From: Hyunsoonleella pacifica
GTDB lineage: Bacteria > Bacteroidota > Bacteroidia > Flavobacteriales > Flavobacteriaceae
Length of the DNA: 64,000 bases
Direction: 5' to 3'
NCBI RefSeq assembly: GCF_004310335.1
Contig: NZ_SIRS01000005.1
Coordinates: 62,001-126,000, forward strand
The notes under the pieces are model-generated. The model worked only from the letters and a program-made list of their open reading frames with translations. It did not search any database and had not been told where the DNA came from. Positions 17,507 through 25,661 of the stretch are shown piece by piece; position 1 is the stretch's first letter, and each line of letters starts with the position of its first letter. A program made the translations under genes and the position numbers.

Positions 17507-17538
17507 AAGAGCCCCTGATTCGAATTGCAGGAGCTCTT
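17507..17538. terminator. hairpin terminator between divergent/convergent small genes
   Basis: Arms 17507-17517 (AAGAGCCCCTG) and 17528-17538 (CAGGAGCTCTT) pair at 10 of 11 positions around a 10-base loop that is itself self-complementary (ATTCGAATTG). A TTT follows on the plus strand and TTTAAATTT on the minus strand. It can end the transcript of the minus-strand gene at 17620; the rest of the 226-bp gap shows nothing else. Confidence 0.55.
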
Positions 17539-17619
17539 TATGACGGGGAAACATGTTGAGAGAAACATATTTTATAATGGGCCCATTCCCGTCTGGCTAT
17601 TATAGTTCTAGGGACTATT

Positions 17620-17889
17620 TTACTTCTTGTTATACCATTCCCTCAACTTTTGGCATAGATTGGCATATAAATCATTGTAAGTTTTCTCATTAATAAGGAC
17701 AGACGTTTCCCAAGTCTGCATTTCTTCCATTTCTTTTTCTACTTCGTTTAAAATATTGTTCTTATCAAAGGAGTATACCATAAAATCACGTGTATTATGG
17801 CTTTTTAAAGTTTCCAATGAGTCCATATACAAGTTTATTGCTTCCAATGTACCTGATAAAACATAGATATTTTCTAGAGACTTCATCAA
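17620..17889 (-). CDS. hypothetical protein
   Basis: 89 residues from the start chosen here (MKSLENIYVLSGTLEAINLY), acidic and predicted helical, with no membrane segment or recognised domain. The frame is open up to an ATG at 18045, which would give 141 residues, but that extension would overlap the start of the divergent XRE gene (18012) and translate its A/T-rich promoter region into a low-complexity hydrophobic stretch, so the internal ATG is preferred. The divergent arrangement with an XRE regulator suggests co-regulation. I do not recognise the family. Confidence 0.45.
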   Translation of the reverse strand: MMKSLENIYVLSGTLEAINLYMDSLETLKSHNTRDFMVYSFDKNNILNEVEKEMEEMQTWETSVLINEKTYNDLYANLCQKLREWYNKK

Positions 17890-18011
17890 GTACGTAAGTA
17901 AATTAGGTATTTGTTCGAAACAATATGCCACAAATTTAATTAAAAAAAATAAAAACACGCCGTGTGGGGCGTAATTTTTTCGAATGATTTTATGCACTTT
18001 GTGGGATTCAA

Positions 18012-18239
18012 ATGAATCAAGATTACGAATTAAAAAGAAAGGCAATAGGCTTAAGAATAAAAGAGCTGAGACTCGCTGCTGGATATGGCAGTTACGAGAC
18101 TTTTGCTGTTAAGTATGGATTTGGTAGAAGGAATTATTGGTCGTTAGAAAATGGCAGCAACTTTAAAATTAATACTCTTCTCAAAATTGCTTCTGTACAT
18201 AATATCACATTAGAGGAATTTTTCAAAGGCATTAAGTAA
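18012..18239 (+). CDS. XRE-family helix-turn-helix protein
   Basis: 75 residues, almost all a lambda-repressor-type helix-turn-helix: IGLRIKELRLAAGYGSYETFAVKYGF, then RNYWSLENGSNFKINTLLKI and a short tail ITLEEFFKG. This is the usual size of stand-alone regulators of this kind. It diverges from the hypothetical gene at 17620-17889 and is tail-to-tail with a decayed gene ending at 18242. Upstream GC-rich CACGCCGTGTGGGGCG (17957-17972) contains a short dyad. Targets unknown. Confidence 0.75.
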   Translation: MNQDYELKRKAIGLRIKELRLAAGYGSYETFAVKYGFGRRNYWSLENGSNFKINTLLKIASVHNITLEEFFKGIK

Positions 18240-18241
18240 TT

Positions 18242-18586
18242 TTAGTCTAAATGCATATTTCCTTTTGAATCTATCCCAAGGACATAAAGAATTCTATCTG
18301 TGAATACACTGCTACTACAGAGAGATTGACGTTTTACATTCCTACATGGAATTATTCCATAAGGACACTGAATGTTATAATGCTCCTCAATAGTTTTGTT
18401 AAACAGGTCTTTCCTTAACCAACTGGTACAGAGAGAAGAGTCCCTTTATCTGCATCAATTCCATATTTGGTGCAATTGTCATTATCCTTAATAAGGTAAG
18501 AACAGAGCTTAGGAATATATCCTAGTCTTCATAATAAATCCTAAATTTATTTCCGAAGTGATTTTGTTATATAAATCCTTCAGATT
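18242..18586 (-). pseudogene. decayed gene with at least two frameshifts
   Basis: On the minus strand three consecutive open segments join into one protein-like sequence when the frame is shifted twice: about 18586-18525 (NLKDLYNKITSEINLGFIMK), about 18530-18425 (LGYIPKLCSYLIKDNDNC, then TKYGIDADKGTLLSVPVG) and about 18442-18242 (LRKDLFNKTIEEHYNIQC, CPYGIIPCRNVKRQSLCSSS, VFTDRILYVLGIDSKGN, stop TAA). No start codon remains. The codon texture and Cys/aromatic content look like real coding sequence, but I do not recognise the family. It occupies most of the 455-bp gap before the mercury-type operon. Confidence 0.5.
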
Positions 18587-18650
18587 TTAGAATCCTTCCG
18601 TTTTATCGTTAGCAACTAAACTCAAGGGTTGTAGTATGTAAATGTTTTGT

Positions 18651-18690
18651 ATTTAAGTATTTGCTTAAATAATAAAATATTATACTTTTG
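18651..18690 (+). promoter_or_regulatory. promoter and operator of the arsR-merTP operon
   Basis: A -33 TTTG (18660-18663) and -7 TACTTTTG (18683-18690) are separated by exactly 19 bp, a full match to the Bacteroidota consensus TTTG-N19-TAnnTTTG. The inverted repeat ATTTAAG-TATTTG-CTTAAAT (18651-18670) has perfect 7-bp arms and covers the -33 element, as expected for an ArsR-family operator. The ATG at 18695 lies only 4 bases after the -7 box, so the message probably has almost no leader. Confidence 0.75.
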
Positions 18691-18694
18691 TGTT

Positions 18695-19069
18695 ATGGAA
18701 AATAATTCTTGTATAAGGCAGCAAGCGGATAAAGAGCAAATAAATCGTTGCAAAGACACTGTTTCTGAATTAAATGAATCGTTCGACTATTTGGCTAATG
18801 GGCTTTCATTGGTCGGAAATAGTGTTAGACTTAAAATACTCTATCTGCTATATGAAGAAAAAAGACTTTGTGTTTGTGATTTAAGTGATATTCTAGAAAT
18901 GAACATTTCAGCTATTTCCCAGCACTTGAGAAAAATGAAAGATAGAAAGCTTTTAGAAACTGAAAGAGATGCTCAAACGATTTTTTATTCATTGACAACT
19001 GAATACGAAAAGCTACTTAACCCATTTTTTGAGATACTTGACAATAACAAAGTTTTAGAAGTGGTATGA
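18695..19069 (+). CDS. ArsR/SmtB-family metal-responsive repressor
   Basis: 124 residues. Winged helix with VRLKILYLLYEEKRLCVCDL and ISAISQHLRKMKDRKLLETE; the CVC motif at 59-61 is the classic ArsR thiol site, with extra Cys6 and Cys19 near the N-terminus. It probably represses its own operon and releases the DNA on binding a thiophilic metal; gene context (MerTP next) suggests mercury. An in-frame start at 18647 exists but precedes the promoter -7 box, so 18695 is used. It overlaps merTP by 4 bp (ATGA). Confidence 0.88.
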   Translation: MENNSCIRQQADKEQINRCKDTVSELNESFDYLANGLSLVGNSVRLKILYLLYEEKRLCVCDLSDILEMNISAISQHLRKMKDRKLLETERDAQTIFYSLTTEYEKLLNPFFEILDNNKVLEVV

Positions 19070-19665
19070 AAAGTGAAAACAAATTAATAGGGGCAGGTTT
19101 ACTAACAGCAATTACAGCTTCCTTATGTTGTATTACCCCCGTTCTGGCTCTTATAGCCGGAACAAGCGGAATTGCCTCAACATTTTCTTGGATAGAACCT
19201 TTTAGACCCTACCTAATCGGCTTGACAATTTTGGTTCTTTGTTTTGCCTGGTATCAAATGCTAAAACCTAAAAAGGAAATTGACTGTGAGTGTGAGACAG
19301 ATGAGAAACCAAAATTTACGCAGTCTAAAACTTTTTTAGGAATAGTAACTCTATTTGCTATCTTAATGTTGGCATTTCCATATTATTCAGGAATTTTTTA
19401 CCCAAATACAGAAAAGCAAATAATCGTAGTTGACAAATCGGACATTAAGACATCTGAATTTAAAATCAGCGGAATGACCTGTGCAGGTTGTGAAGAACAC
19501 ATAAATCACGAAGTGTACAAACTCAATGGAATTGTAAACTCAAAAGCATCTTACGAAAATGGAAATGCAATCGTTGAATTTGACAAAACCAAAACCAACG
19601 AAGCTGAAATCGAAAAAGCGATTAACTCAACAGGCTATAAAGTAACCGGCAAAAGGGAAAACTAA
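19066..19665 (+). CDS. merTP: mercuric transport protein MerTP (MerT-MerP fusion)
   Basis: 199 residues. The MerT-like half has membrane helices at about 6-35, 47-63 and 89-111, with the vicinal Cys21-Cys22 in TASLCCITPVLAL that hand over Hg(II). The C-terminal half (about 130-197) is a periplasmic HMA domain with GMTCAGC at 136-142, equivalent to MerP. Such fusions import Hg(II) for reduction, yet no merA is visible in the window. Joined to the arsR gene by a 4-bp overlap and to the next gene by a 1-bp overlap. Confidence 0.9.
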   Translation: MKSENKLIGAGLLTAITASLCCITPVLALIAGTSGIASTFSWIEPFRPYLIGLTILVLCFAWYQMLKPKKEIDCECETDEKPKFTQSKTFLGIVTLFAILMLAFPYYSGIFYPNTEKQIIVVDKSDIKTSEFKISGMTCAGCEEHINHEVYKLNGIVNSKASYENGNAIVEFDKTKTNEAEIEKAINSTGYKVTGKREN

Positions 19666-19871
19666 TGGAAATCCAATTAAAATCAGAAATTACGTGTCCG
19701 AACTGCGGGTATAAAGAAGTAGAGGAAATGCCGACAGAATCCTGTCAATTCTTTTACGAATGTGTGAGTTGTAAAAAAGTATTACGACCAAACGAAGGCG
19801 ATTGTTGCGTCTATTGCAGTTTTGGTTCAGTAAAATGTCCTTCAATTCAACAGAACGAAAGCTGTTGTTAA
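19665..19871 (+). CDS. GDCCVxC-domain small Cys-rich protein
   Basis: 68 residues with nine cysteines: ITCPNCGYKE near the N-terminus, then ECVSCKKVLRP and the family signature GDCCVYCSFGSVKCP, ending in SCC. The GDCCVxC family is known as small metal/thiol proteins near mercury genes, sometimes selenoproteins; here all positions are ordinary Cys codons. It could buffer Hg(II) in the cytoplasm or act as a redox partner; this is inference. Starts 1 bp inside merTP's stop (TAATG). Confidence 0.85.
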   Translation: MEIQLKSEITCPNCGYKEVEEMPTESCQFFYECVSCKKVLRPNEGDCCVYCSFGSVKCPSIQQNESCC

Positions 19872-19902
19872 ATGTAAGTGTGATAACCTATATCTTGCGA
19901 AA

Positions 19903-20289
19903 ATGAAAACGGGACCACATAAATTACCATCTGACTTGATTTCAGATATAAAAACCAGACTGAAAACATTAAGTGATCAAATCAATGGCATTGTAATAAT
20001 GCTTAATGATGGAAAAGACCCAAAGCAAATAAACATCCAGTTCAAATCCATTGACAAAGGCATCCAAAACGCACATTAACTGCTGTTGGGTGAAGTATAC
20101 CGTAAGGCACTCGCAATTGGAATCGTAAACGCTATTAATTCTTGTCCAGGAAATTGTGGCAATGAAGATAAAATTGAATATTTAAAAAGGGAATTTCCAA
20201 ACGTGGAACTGTCCAACTTGACAGATAAATTGAAAGAAATCCAAATCATAGAAAACAGGTTAAAAGACTATAACGAAAAAAAAGACTAA
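19903..20289 (+). pseudogene. CsoR/FrmR-type metal-sensing repressor interrupted by a TAA
   Basis: One frame runs from ATG 19903 (KTGPHKLPSDLISDIKTRL) to the stop at 20287-20289, broken only by TAA at 20077-20079, codon 59, in the stretch IDKGIQNAH-stop-LLLGEVYRKALAI. As I recall, related proteins have Tyr at this point, so a Tyr codon to TAA change is likely. The flanking halves fit the DUF156/CsoR fold (LKTLSDQINGIVIMLNDG; CPGNCGNEDKIEYLKREFP). The product would be a 58-residue fragment. Either a real nonsense mutation or a sequencing error. Confidence 0.7.
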
Positions 20290-20339
20290 AAAATTAGGTT
20301 ACCCCCTACCTACCGTTCTCATCTTTGTTTTATTATTAA

Positions 20340-20540
20340 TTTGAACTTCAAAATAAGAAGAAACGAAAAATCGAAATATTTACGGCGGGATATCCAGTAT
20401 GCGAGCCTGTGGTACAATTGGTAAAAGAGACAGCAGGAAAAGACTGCGAAATCACACTTTATAATCTATCCGAGCAATCCGAAAGTAAAATCTGTATTTC
20501 AAAAATGAAGGAATATGGAGTTAAAAGAGTTTTCTGCTAA
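20340..20540 (+). pseudogene. truncated thioredoxin-like protein remnant
   Basis: The open frame after TAA at 20337 encodes KIEIFTAGYPVCEPVVQLV, KETAGKDCEITLYNLSEQ and KMKEYGVKRVFC, then TAA (20538-20540). This resembles the small thioredoxin-fold proteins found in mercury/arsenic operons, which have a CPVC active site and continue past KRVP. Here the first active-site Cys is Tyr, no start codon is present and the protein stops where the cis-Pro segment should begin. It is the last member of the mer-type cluster and abuts the convergent CusB gene. Confidence 0.6.
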
Positions 20541-20548
20541 ATGGTTGA

Positions 20549-22321
20549 TTAGTCTATTACTTGTTTTACCTCTCCACAGGTTAGCATTGCATCACCGAAA
20601 TATGGGTTTAATACTTTTTCTTCTTTGCTCAACCAATAAGCGCCTTTGTTGTTATCCGCCATTGGGCAAAATTGATTATAAACCTTTTCGTTGACTCCAA
20701 ATAACTGTATCGCACTGCCCAAATGCGATGATAGATGCTTAAAATGATTTCTCTGTTTTTTAATATCCGAGGATTCTATGATAGATTTGGTTGAGGATTT
20801 CAGTTCTTTCTCCAACTTCATCCAGTGATTATGAGCATTGTTATCCTTCAATAATGTCATATCTATGAGATTCAATTTATCCAATAGTTTCTTCGCATCG
20901 TCAGCTACTTTCTTTGAATCATCTTGTACCAATGCATTTTTTACTTCTAAATAATCATTAAAAGCAGTTTTCAATTGATTTTGAAAATCCACTGAGACCT
21001 TAATTCTATCATTCATTTCAGAGTGATTACTATTGTCACTTGAAGTTGTTTCTTGCATTCCCAAATGTCCTTCGTGTCCGGTCATTACTTTTCCACCTTC
21101 CTTGTTCATCATTGATTTTTTACCCTGTAATTGAGCAGCTGCATCGATGGTAAAAGTTCCATTAGTGACTATTTCATCACCATTCTCTAAGCCATTTAAC
21201 ACCTCATAATTATCGCCTAAAGTATTACCCAATTTTACTTCGCGCATTTCAAAAACTGGTTCATCAGGGTTGCTTTTTAGATAGACAACCGAACGTTCTC
21301 CCGTCCATAACACTGCTGTTGACGGAATACTAAGTAATTGCTCTTTAGATGTAGAAATACCTTCAATGTTACCTTCAACAAACATTCCTGGTTTAAGCTC
21401 ATCTTTTGTATTGTTTAATACAACTCTTAATTTTACGGTTCTTGTACGTGTATCCAATACTGGGTCTATAAATGAAACTTTACCTTCAAATTCTTTGTTG
21501 GGATAGGCATTGGTTGTGATAGCCACTTCCTGTCCTTTTTTGAATAAGTCAATCTGATTCTCATAGACATCGAAATTTGCCCAAACCGTATTCAGTTTTG
21601 CTATTTTCAATAACGGTTGCCCTTGTTTAATATAATCCCCTTCTTCTACTAGTTTTTCGGAAACCGTACCTGAAATCGTTGCATAAACGGGGAAGTTGTC
21701 CAAAACTTTGCCTGATGATTCAATTTTATTGATCTGGGCTTCTGATAATTTCCAGAGCTTCAATTTGTTCCTTACAGCTTTGTAGAGTTCTGGTTGGGAT
21801 TCCCTTAAGGAAGCCGCTGTTAGCAATTCCTGTTGTGCTGCATATAATTCAGGAGAATAAATAGTAGCTAACAATTGCCCTTTTCGAATTTCTTCTCCTG
21901 TAAAACTCACGTTCAAACGTTCAATCCTTCCAGAAAAATAGCTTACTTCTACAGCGTTGGATTCTTCATTTTCTACTATTTTTCCTGATAACTTTATGGC
22001 GTTATTATCTAAGTTATTGTTGTCAACTATGGATGTCTGGACATTGGCCAAAGCCATAGCGTTTTCTGTAAGTTTGAATTGGTCAGCCAATAAACCGTCT
22101 GCACCACTTTCCGCAGGAATTAAGTCCATCCCGCAGATAGGACAATCGCCAGGTTCGGGTTGCATAATTTGAGGGTGCATTGAACAGGTCCACATTTGAT
22201 TGGCTTCTGCCACTTCATTATGATTATGCTCAACTTCCTTGTTTGATGAGTTGCCGAATAGTAACCACCCAAACATTAATCCTAGGACTACTAATCCAAT
22301 GTAAATCGTGTATTTCTTCAT
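20549..22321 (-). CDS. CusB-like RND efflux periplasmic adaptor with metal-binding and DUF3347 domains
   Basis: 590 residues. After an N-terminal anchor (about 7-23) comes a heavy-metal-binding domain with TCSMHPQIMQPEPGDCPICG (about 49-68), then the membrane-fusion core (NAVEVSYFSGRIERLNVSFT; LAKTNTVWANFDVY-like barrel) and, from about 450, a DUF3347 domain ending ALMLTCGEVKQ-like (DAMLTCGEVKQVI). It links the CusA-type pump to the outer membrane and may bind Cu(I)/Ag(I) itself. Last gene of the long copper operon, coupled to the PepSY gene by a 4-bp overlap. Placing the adaptor 9 kb from its pump gene is unusual. Confidence 0.9.
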   Translation of the reverse strand: MKKYTIYIGLVVLGLMFGWLLFGNSSNKEVEHNHNEVAEANQMWTCSMHPQIMQPEPGDCPICGMDLIPAESGADGLLADQFKLTENAMALANVQTSIVDNNNLDNNAIKLSGKIVENEESNAVEVSYFSGRIERLNVSFTGEEIRKGQLLATIYSPELYAAQQELLTAASLRESQPELYKAVRNKLKLWKLSEAQINKIESSGKVLDNFPVYATISGTVSEKLVEEGDYIKQGQPLLKIAKLNTVWANFDVYENQIDLFKKGQEVAITTNAYPNKEFEGKVSFIDPVLDTRTRTVKLRVVLNNTKDELKPGMFVEGNIEGISTSKEQLLSIPSTAVLWTGERSVVYLKSNPDEPVFEMREVKLGNTLGDNYEVLNGLENGDEIVTNGTFTIDAAAQLQGKKSMMNKEGGKVMTGHEGHLGMQETTSSDNSNHSEMNDRIKVSVDFQNQLKTAFNDYLEVKNALVQDDSKKVADDAKKLLDKLNLIDMTLLKDNNAHNHWMKLEKELKSSTKSIIESSDIKKQRNHFKHLSSHLGSAIQLFGVNEKVYNQFCPMADNNKGAYWLSKEEKVLNPYFGDAMLTCGEVKQVID

Positions 22322-23034
22322 TTTTTTGTTTTTTTTCGTTTTAATAATTTTCTAACTGAAGGGGATGATGTATACCATAACAAGAAGCCACTTAATACTG
22401 TAATTAAACCTAAAAGGGAGAAAGCCCTCAAGACCGTGGTATTGAAATTATCCCGACCTTCATAATCCATGGTGTGTGTCATCCATAAAAAGTCAAACCA
22501 ACGCCAACTGCGATGCCTTACTGTTTGAAACTTTCCGTCTTTATAAGATACATAAGCTTTTAAAGCTTCATCTGTTTTGTATGAAATAACATAGGCTGGT
22601 AATAACTTCTCTCTATACTCGTGGTGTCTTCCTGCTTCATTGATTTGCTCGATAGATTCAACTACCAATTCACTATTCATATACTTTTTGGCGACATATA
22701 GGGCTTCATCTTTTGTGATGCTATTCTTAGTGCTTCCATCTGTAGCATTGTATAATTGCACCTTATTAACCCAATAGTAAGGGGTATTACCAATATCTCT
22801 CAACTCAATAGTATTAATACCGTTGGCAACATTGAGTTGTGACGGGCTTATTAAATTATTGAAAGCTTGAGGTTGATAATCCAGATTTTTAAAATTGTCG
22901 CCGTGTATATCATCGATATTTGTCCAACTAAAATACATTCCGCTTATCGTCCAAAACAGAAATTGAACCCCTAAAAAGAGACCTAAGTACCTGTGTATTT
23001 TTCTAACTTTCAAAGCTGTTTTTCTATTAACCAT
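22318..23034 (-). CDS. PepSY-domain membrane protein
   Basis: 238 residues. A membrane helix at about 18-37 (YLGLFLGVQFLFWTISGMYF), a periplasmic PepSY region (about 60-165), the segment WRWFDFLWMTHTMDYEGRDN and a C-terminal helix (about 200-220, LLGLITVLSGFLLWY). This looks like the reduced PepSY-TM proteins related to ferric/copper-reductase helpers. The ATG at 23034 lies 1 bp after the ATPase stop; an upstream in-frame ATG (23085) would overlap the ATPase by 50 bp and is less likely. Role in the copper operon unknown, perhaps redox handling of the metal. Confidence 0.8.
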   Translation of the reverse strand: MVNRKTALKVRKIHRYLGLFLGVQFLFWTISGMYFSWTNIDDIHGDNFKNLDYQPQAFNNLISPSQLNVANGINTIELRDIGNTPYYWVNKVQLYNATDGSTKNSITKDEALYVAKKYMNSELVVESIEQINEAGRHHEYREKLLPAYVISYKTDEALKAYVSYKDGKFQTVRHRSWRWFDFLWMTHTMDYEGRDNFNTTVLRAFSLLGLITVLSGFLLWYTSSPSVRKLLKRKKTKK

Positions 23035-23035
23035 A

Positions 23036-25102
23036 TTATGTTTTTGATTGTAGAATTCCTTTGAGTGTTTGTGCATTAATTGCACAAATAATTGTACTGA
23101 TACTCATTAAAGCTGCACCAAATGCAGGGCTTATCATAAGCCCAGGTATGAACCCAGTTGCCAAGGGCAAAGCCACAATATTGTAGCCCGTTGCCCAAAC
23201 CAGATTTTGAACCATTTTACGATATGTAGCCTTACCAAATAATATCAAGTTAGCAATGTCTTTTGGATTGCTGTCCACTAAAACAATATCAGCGGTCTCG
23301 GCGGCTACATCCGTTCCAGAACCAATGGCAATACCAACATCTGCTTGTGCTAATGCAGGTGCATCGTTTACACCGTCGCCTGTCATTGCCACAAATTCAT
23401 CCATTGCTTGCAATTCTATTATTTTGTCTTGTTTCTGGTCTGGCAGTACTTCTGCCATATAATCATCTAGTCCTAATTTATCAGCGACATCTTTAGCTAC
23501 TTTTTCATTGTCTCCAGTAAGCAAAGAGACTTTGATATTGTTTTTCTGAAGGACTTTAATAGCTTCATAAGAACTTTCCCTGATTTCATCTGCGAAGGTT
23601 ACAAAGCCAATCACTTCATCATCTACTATGGTAAAGATTTTGGTTTCAATACCCTCGTCTTTATCTTCAGCAACATCTTTGTTCAATTGTTCCATTAGTA
23701 CATATCCACCTGCTTGTACTTTCTTTCCATTGACTGTTCCACTAACACCAACGCCTGCGTTGTACTTGAAATCGGTTACAGAAGGAATCTCAATATTTTC
23801 CTCTTTTGCTTTTCGTCTTAATCCTTTAGAGATATGGTGCTCGGAAGGGCTTTCAACAGCAGTCGCATACTTTAAGAGTTCTGTTTTATCGTAGTCAGAT
23901 GACAATGGAACAATTCTTACTACTTCGTGTGAACCTTTAGTTAGTGTTCCAGTTTTGTCGAACACAATGGTTGATATTTTTCGAGAAGCCTCAAATGCTG
24001 TTCGGTTACGAATTAAGAGTCCATTTTTAGCAGAGATACTTGTAGATATTGCAGCGACTAAAGGCACTGCCAGCCCTAAAGCGTGTGGACAACAGATTAC
24101 CATTACAGTTACCATACGTTCTAAGGCAAATGATACTGTTTCTCCTAATGCCAACCACGTAAAGAATGTACCAAAACCTAATACTAATGCAATTACAGTA
24201 AGCCATTTTGCTGCTACGTCTGCCAAACGTTGCGTTTTGGACTTCTGCTTTTGAGCCGTCTGAACCATATTTATCACTTTTGATAAATAGGTTTCTTCTC
24301 CTATGCCTTTTACTCTTACTTTGATGACCCCATTACCATTAATAGCACCGCCAATTACTTCTTCATCAACACTTTTACTTACAGGCTTACTTTCCCCAGT
24401 GAGCATACTTTCATTGAGGTCACTTTTACCTTCTACTATTACACCGTCAGCTGGAACTTTTTCACCTGGTTTAATGAGAATGATATCACCTTCGCTTAGC
24501 TCGTTTATTTTTACTTTTCGAGTTTGGTTTCCATCTACCAAGTTAGCTTCGTTAGGCATTAATGCTGCCAATGCTTCTAAAGCTTTACTAGCACCCAAAA
24601 TAGAACGCATTTCTAGCCAATGACCAATTAGCATTACATCGATAAGTGTTGCCAACTCCCAAAAAAACGTTTTCCCCTCAAACCCAAAAATGACAGCTAC
24701 GCTATAAAAATATGCTGCCGAAATTGCTACGGCAATAAGTGCCATCATTCCTGCCGATTTCTTCTTTAACTCACTTACCAAACCTTTTAAAAATGGCCAT
24801 CCGCCGTAGAAGTAAACAATACTCGACAATGCAAACAGCACATAATTACTGCCAGTGAAATTCCAGTCCACGCCCAACCAATTCTGTATCATTGGCGATA
24901 ATAGAAGAATAGGTATGGTCAAAATTGTGGACACCCAAAATCTTCGTTTAAAATCTTCTATCATCATTTTGTGATGGTCGTGTCCCATTTCGCCGTGAGC
25001 AGGATTATGACCTGAATGGTCCATCTTACTATGGTCCATTTCTGCCTTTTGTTTGGGATGTTTTTCGTGGTTATGATGTTTGTGGTGTTCGTGATTTTCC
25101 AT
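23036..25102 (-). CDS. copB: CopB-type copper-translocating P-type ATPase
   Basis: 688 residues. The N-terminus is a His-rich tail (HEHHKHHNHEKH and more, 1-46) in place of CxxC domains. Membrane core with the metal site CPH (338-340, VICCPHALGLAVPL), TGES (235-238), phosphorylated Asp382 in DKTGT and the hinge GDGVNDAPALAQADVG. CPH with a His-rich N-terminus marks the P1B-3/CopB class that exports Cu(II)/Ag. Sits in the middle of the minus-strand copper operon with 1-bp gaps on both sides. Confidence 0.93.
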   Translation of the reverse strand: MENHEHHKHHNHEKHPKQKAEMDHSKMDHSGHNPAHGEMGHDHHKMMIEDFKRRFWVSTILTIPILLLSPMIQNWLGVDWNFTGSNYVLFALSSIVYFYGGWPFLKGLVSELKKKSAGMMALIAVAISAAYFYSVAVIFGFEGKTFFWELATLIDVMLIGHWLEMRSILGASKALEALAALMPNEANLVDGNQTRKVKINELSEGDIILIKPGEKVPADGVIVEGKSDLNESMLTGESKPVSKSVDEEVIGGAINGNGVIKVRVKGIGEETYLSKVINMVQTAQKQKSKTQRLADVAAKWLTVIALVLGFGTFFTWLALGETVSFALERMVTVMVICCPHALGLAVPLVAAISTSISAKNGLLIRNRTAFEASRKISTIVFDKTGTLTKGSHEVVRIVPLSSDYDKTELLKYATAVESPSEHHISKGLRRKAKEENIEIPSVTDFKYNAGVGVSGTVNGKKVQAGGYVLMEQLNKDVAEDKDEGIETKIFTIVDDEVIGFVTFADEIRESSYEAIKVLQKNNIKVSLLTGDNEKVAKDVADKLGLDDYMAEVLPDQKQDKIIELQAMDEFVAMTGDGVNDAPALAQADVGIAIGSGTDVAAETADIVLVDSNPKDIANLILFGKATYRKMVQNLVWATGYNIVALPLATGFIPGLMISPAFGAALMSISTIICAINAQTLKGILQSKT

Positions 25103-25103
25103 T

Positions 25104-25655
25104 TTAATTGTCTTTAATACTGTTCAATATAAAATTCACTCGTTCCAATGGTGGTAATACAGGTACGTGTACCACTGGAAAGGGTAATGATTCATACACT
25201 TCGGTAATAAGATTGTGTATTTGATTTTGGTCGTTTTCACTTTCCAATCGCGCATAGTCGTTGATTAAAGGCAGTTTGTCTAAAACGAAAATCTTTTTGT
25301 AATTCACTTTGCGCATTGCGTCTTTTAAAATTTCGTCAACTTCTAATTTTAAAAACCGATAATATGCTAATGCATCTGGGATTGCCCTGTCTAGAAAAAC
25401 TAAATCTTTAGGGTTTATCGATGCTTCCTGTTCGATTTGCATATCTAAAACACCAAGTTGAAACTCTCGTTTATTGCTTCGAAGTTCTTCAACTGTTTGC
25501 CCCTTTATTCGCATCGTATCTATATAATGTCTAGCGTGTTCAATGGTAGTTTCATACCCCAGTTCTGCAAGCATATTGATAGTAGTAGTTTTGCCAGTGC
25601 TTGGGCCTCCTGTTATGACACACCAATTGGTTTCTATGATTTGGTCATTCTTCAT
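25104..25655 (-). CDS. AAA/NadR-like P-loop kinase
   Basis: 183 residues. Walker A GGPSTGKTT near the N-terminus (about 17-25), then EHARHYIDTMR, DLVFLDRAIPDALAYYRFL (Walker B plus the catalytic DR) and NDYARLES. This is the AAA_28 / NadR-like nucleotide-kinase fold; the substrate is unknown. It is 6 bp from an ATP-cone nuclease-like gene and 1 bp from copB, so it belongs to the copper operon although it has no known metal role. It is cytoplasmic. Confidence 0.8.
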   Translation of the reverse strand: MKNDQIIETNWCVITGGPSTGKTTTINMLAELGYETTIEHARHYIDTMRIKGQTVEELRSNKREFQLGVLDMQIEQEASINPKDLVFLDRAIPDALAYYRFLKLEVDEILKDAMRKVNYKKIFVLDKLPLINDYARLESENDQNQIHNLITEVYESLPFPVVHVPVLPPLERVNFILNSIKDN

Positions 25656-25661
25656 TTTCTT

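Noticed and set aside
17890-18045. Longer N-terminus for the hypothetical gene at 17620
   Set aside because: It would overlap the XRE gene start and translate its promoter region; the internal ATG at 17889 is more sensible.
19665-19871. Selenoprotein reading of the GDCCVxC gene
   Set aside because: All signature positions are normal Cys codons; there is no in-frame TGA.
20077-20079. Programmed readthrough or recoding of TAA in the CsoR-like frame
   Set aside because: TAA is used as an ordinary stop throughout the window and no readthrough context is visible; a nonsense mutation or sequencing error is simpler.
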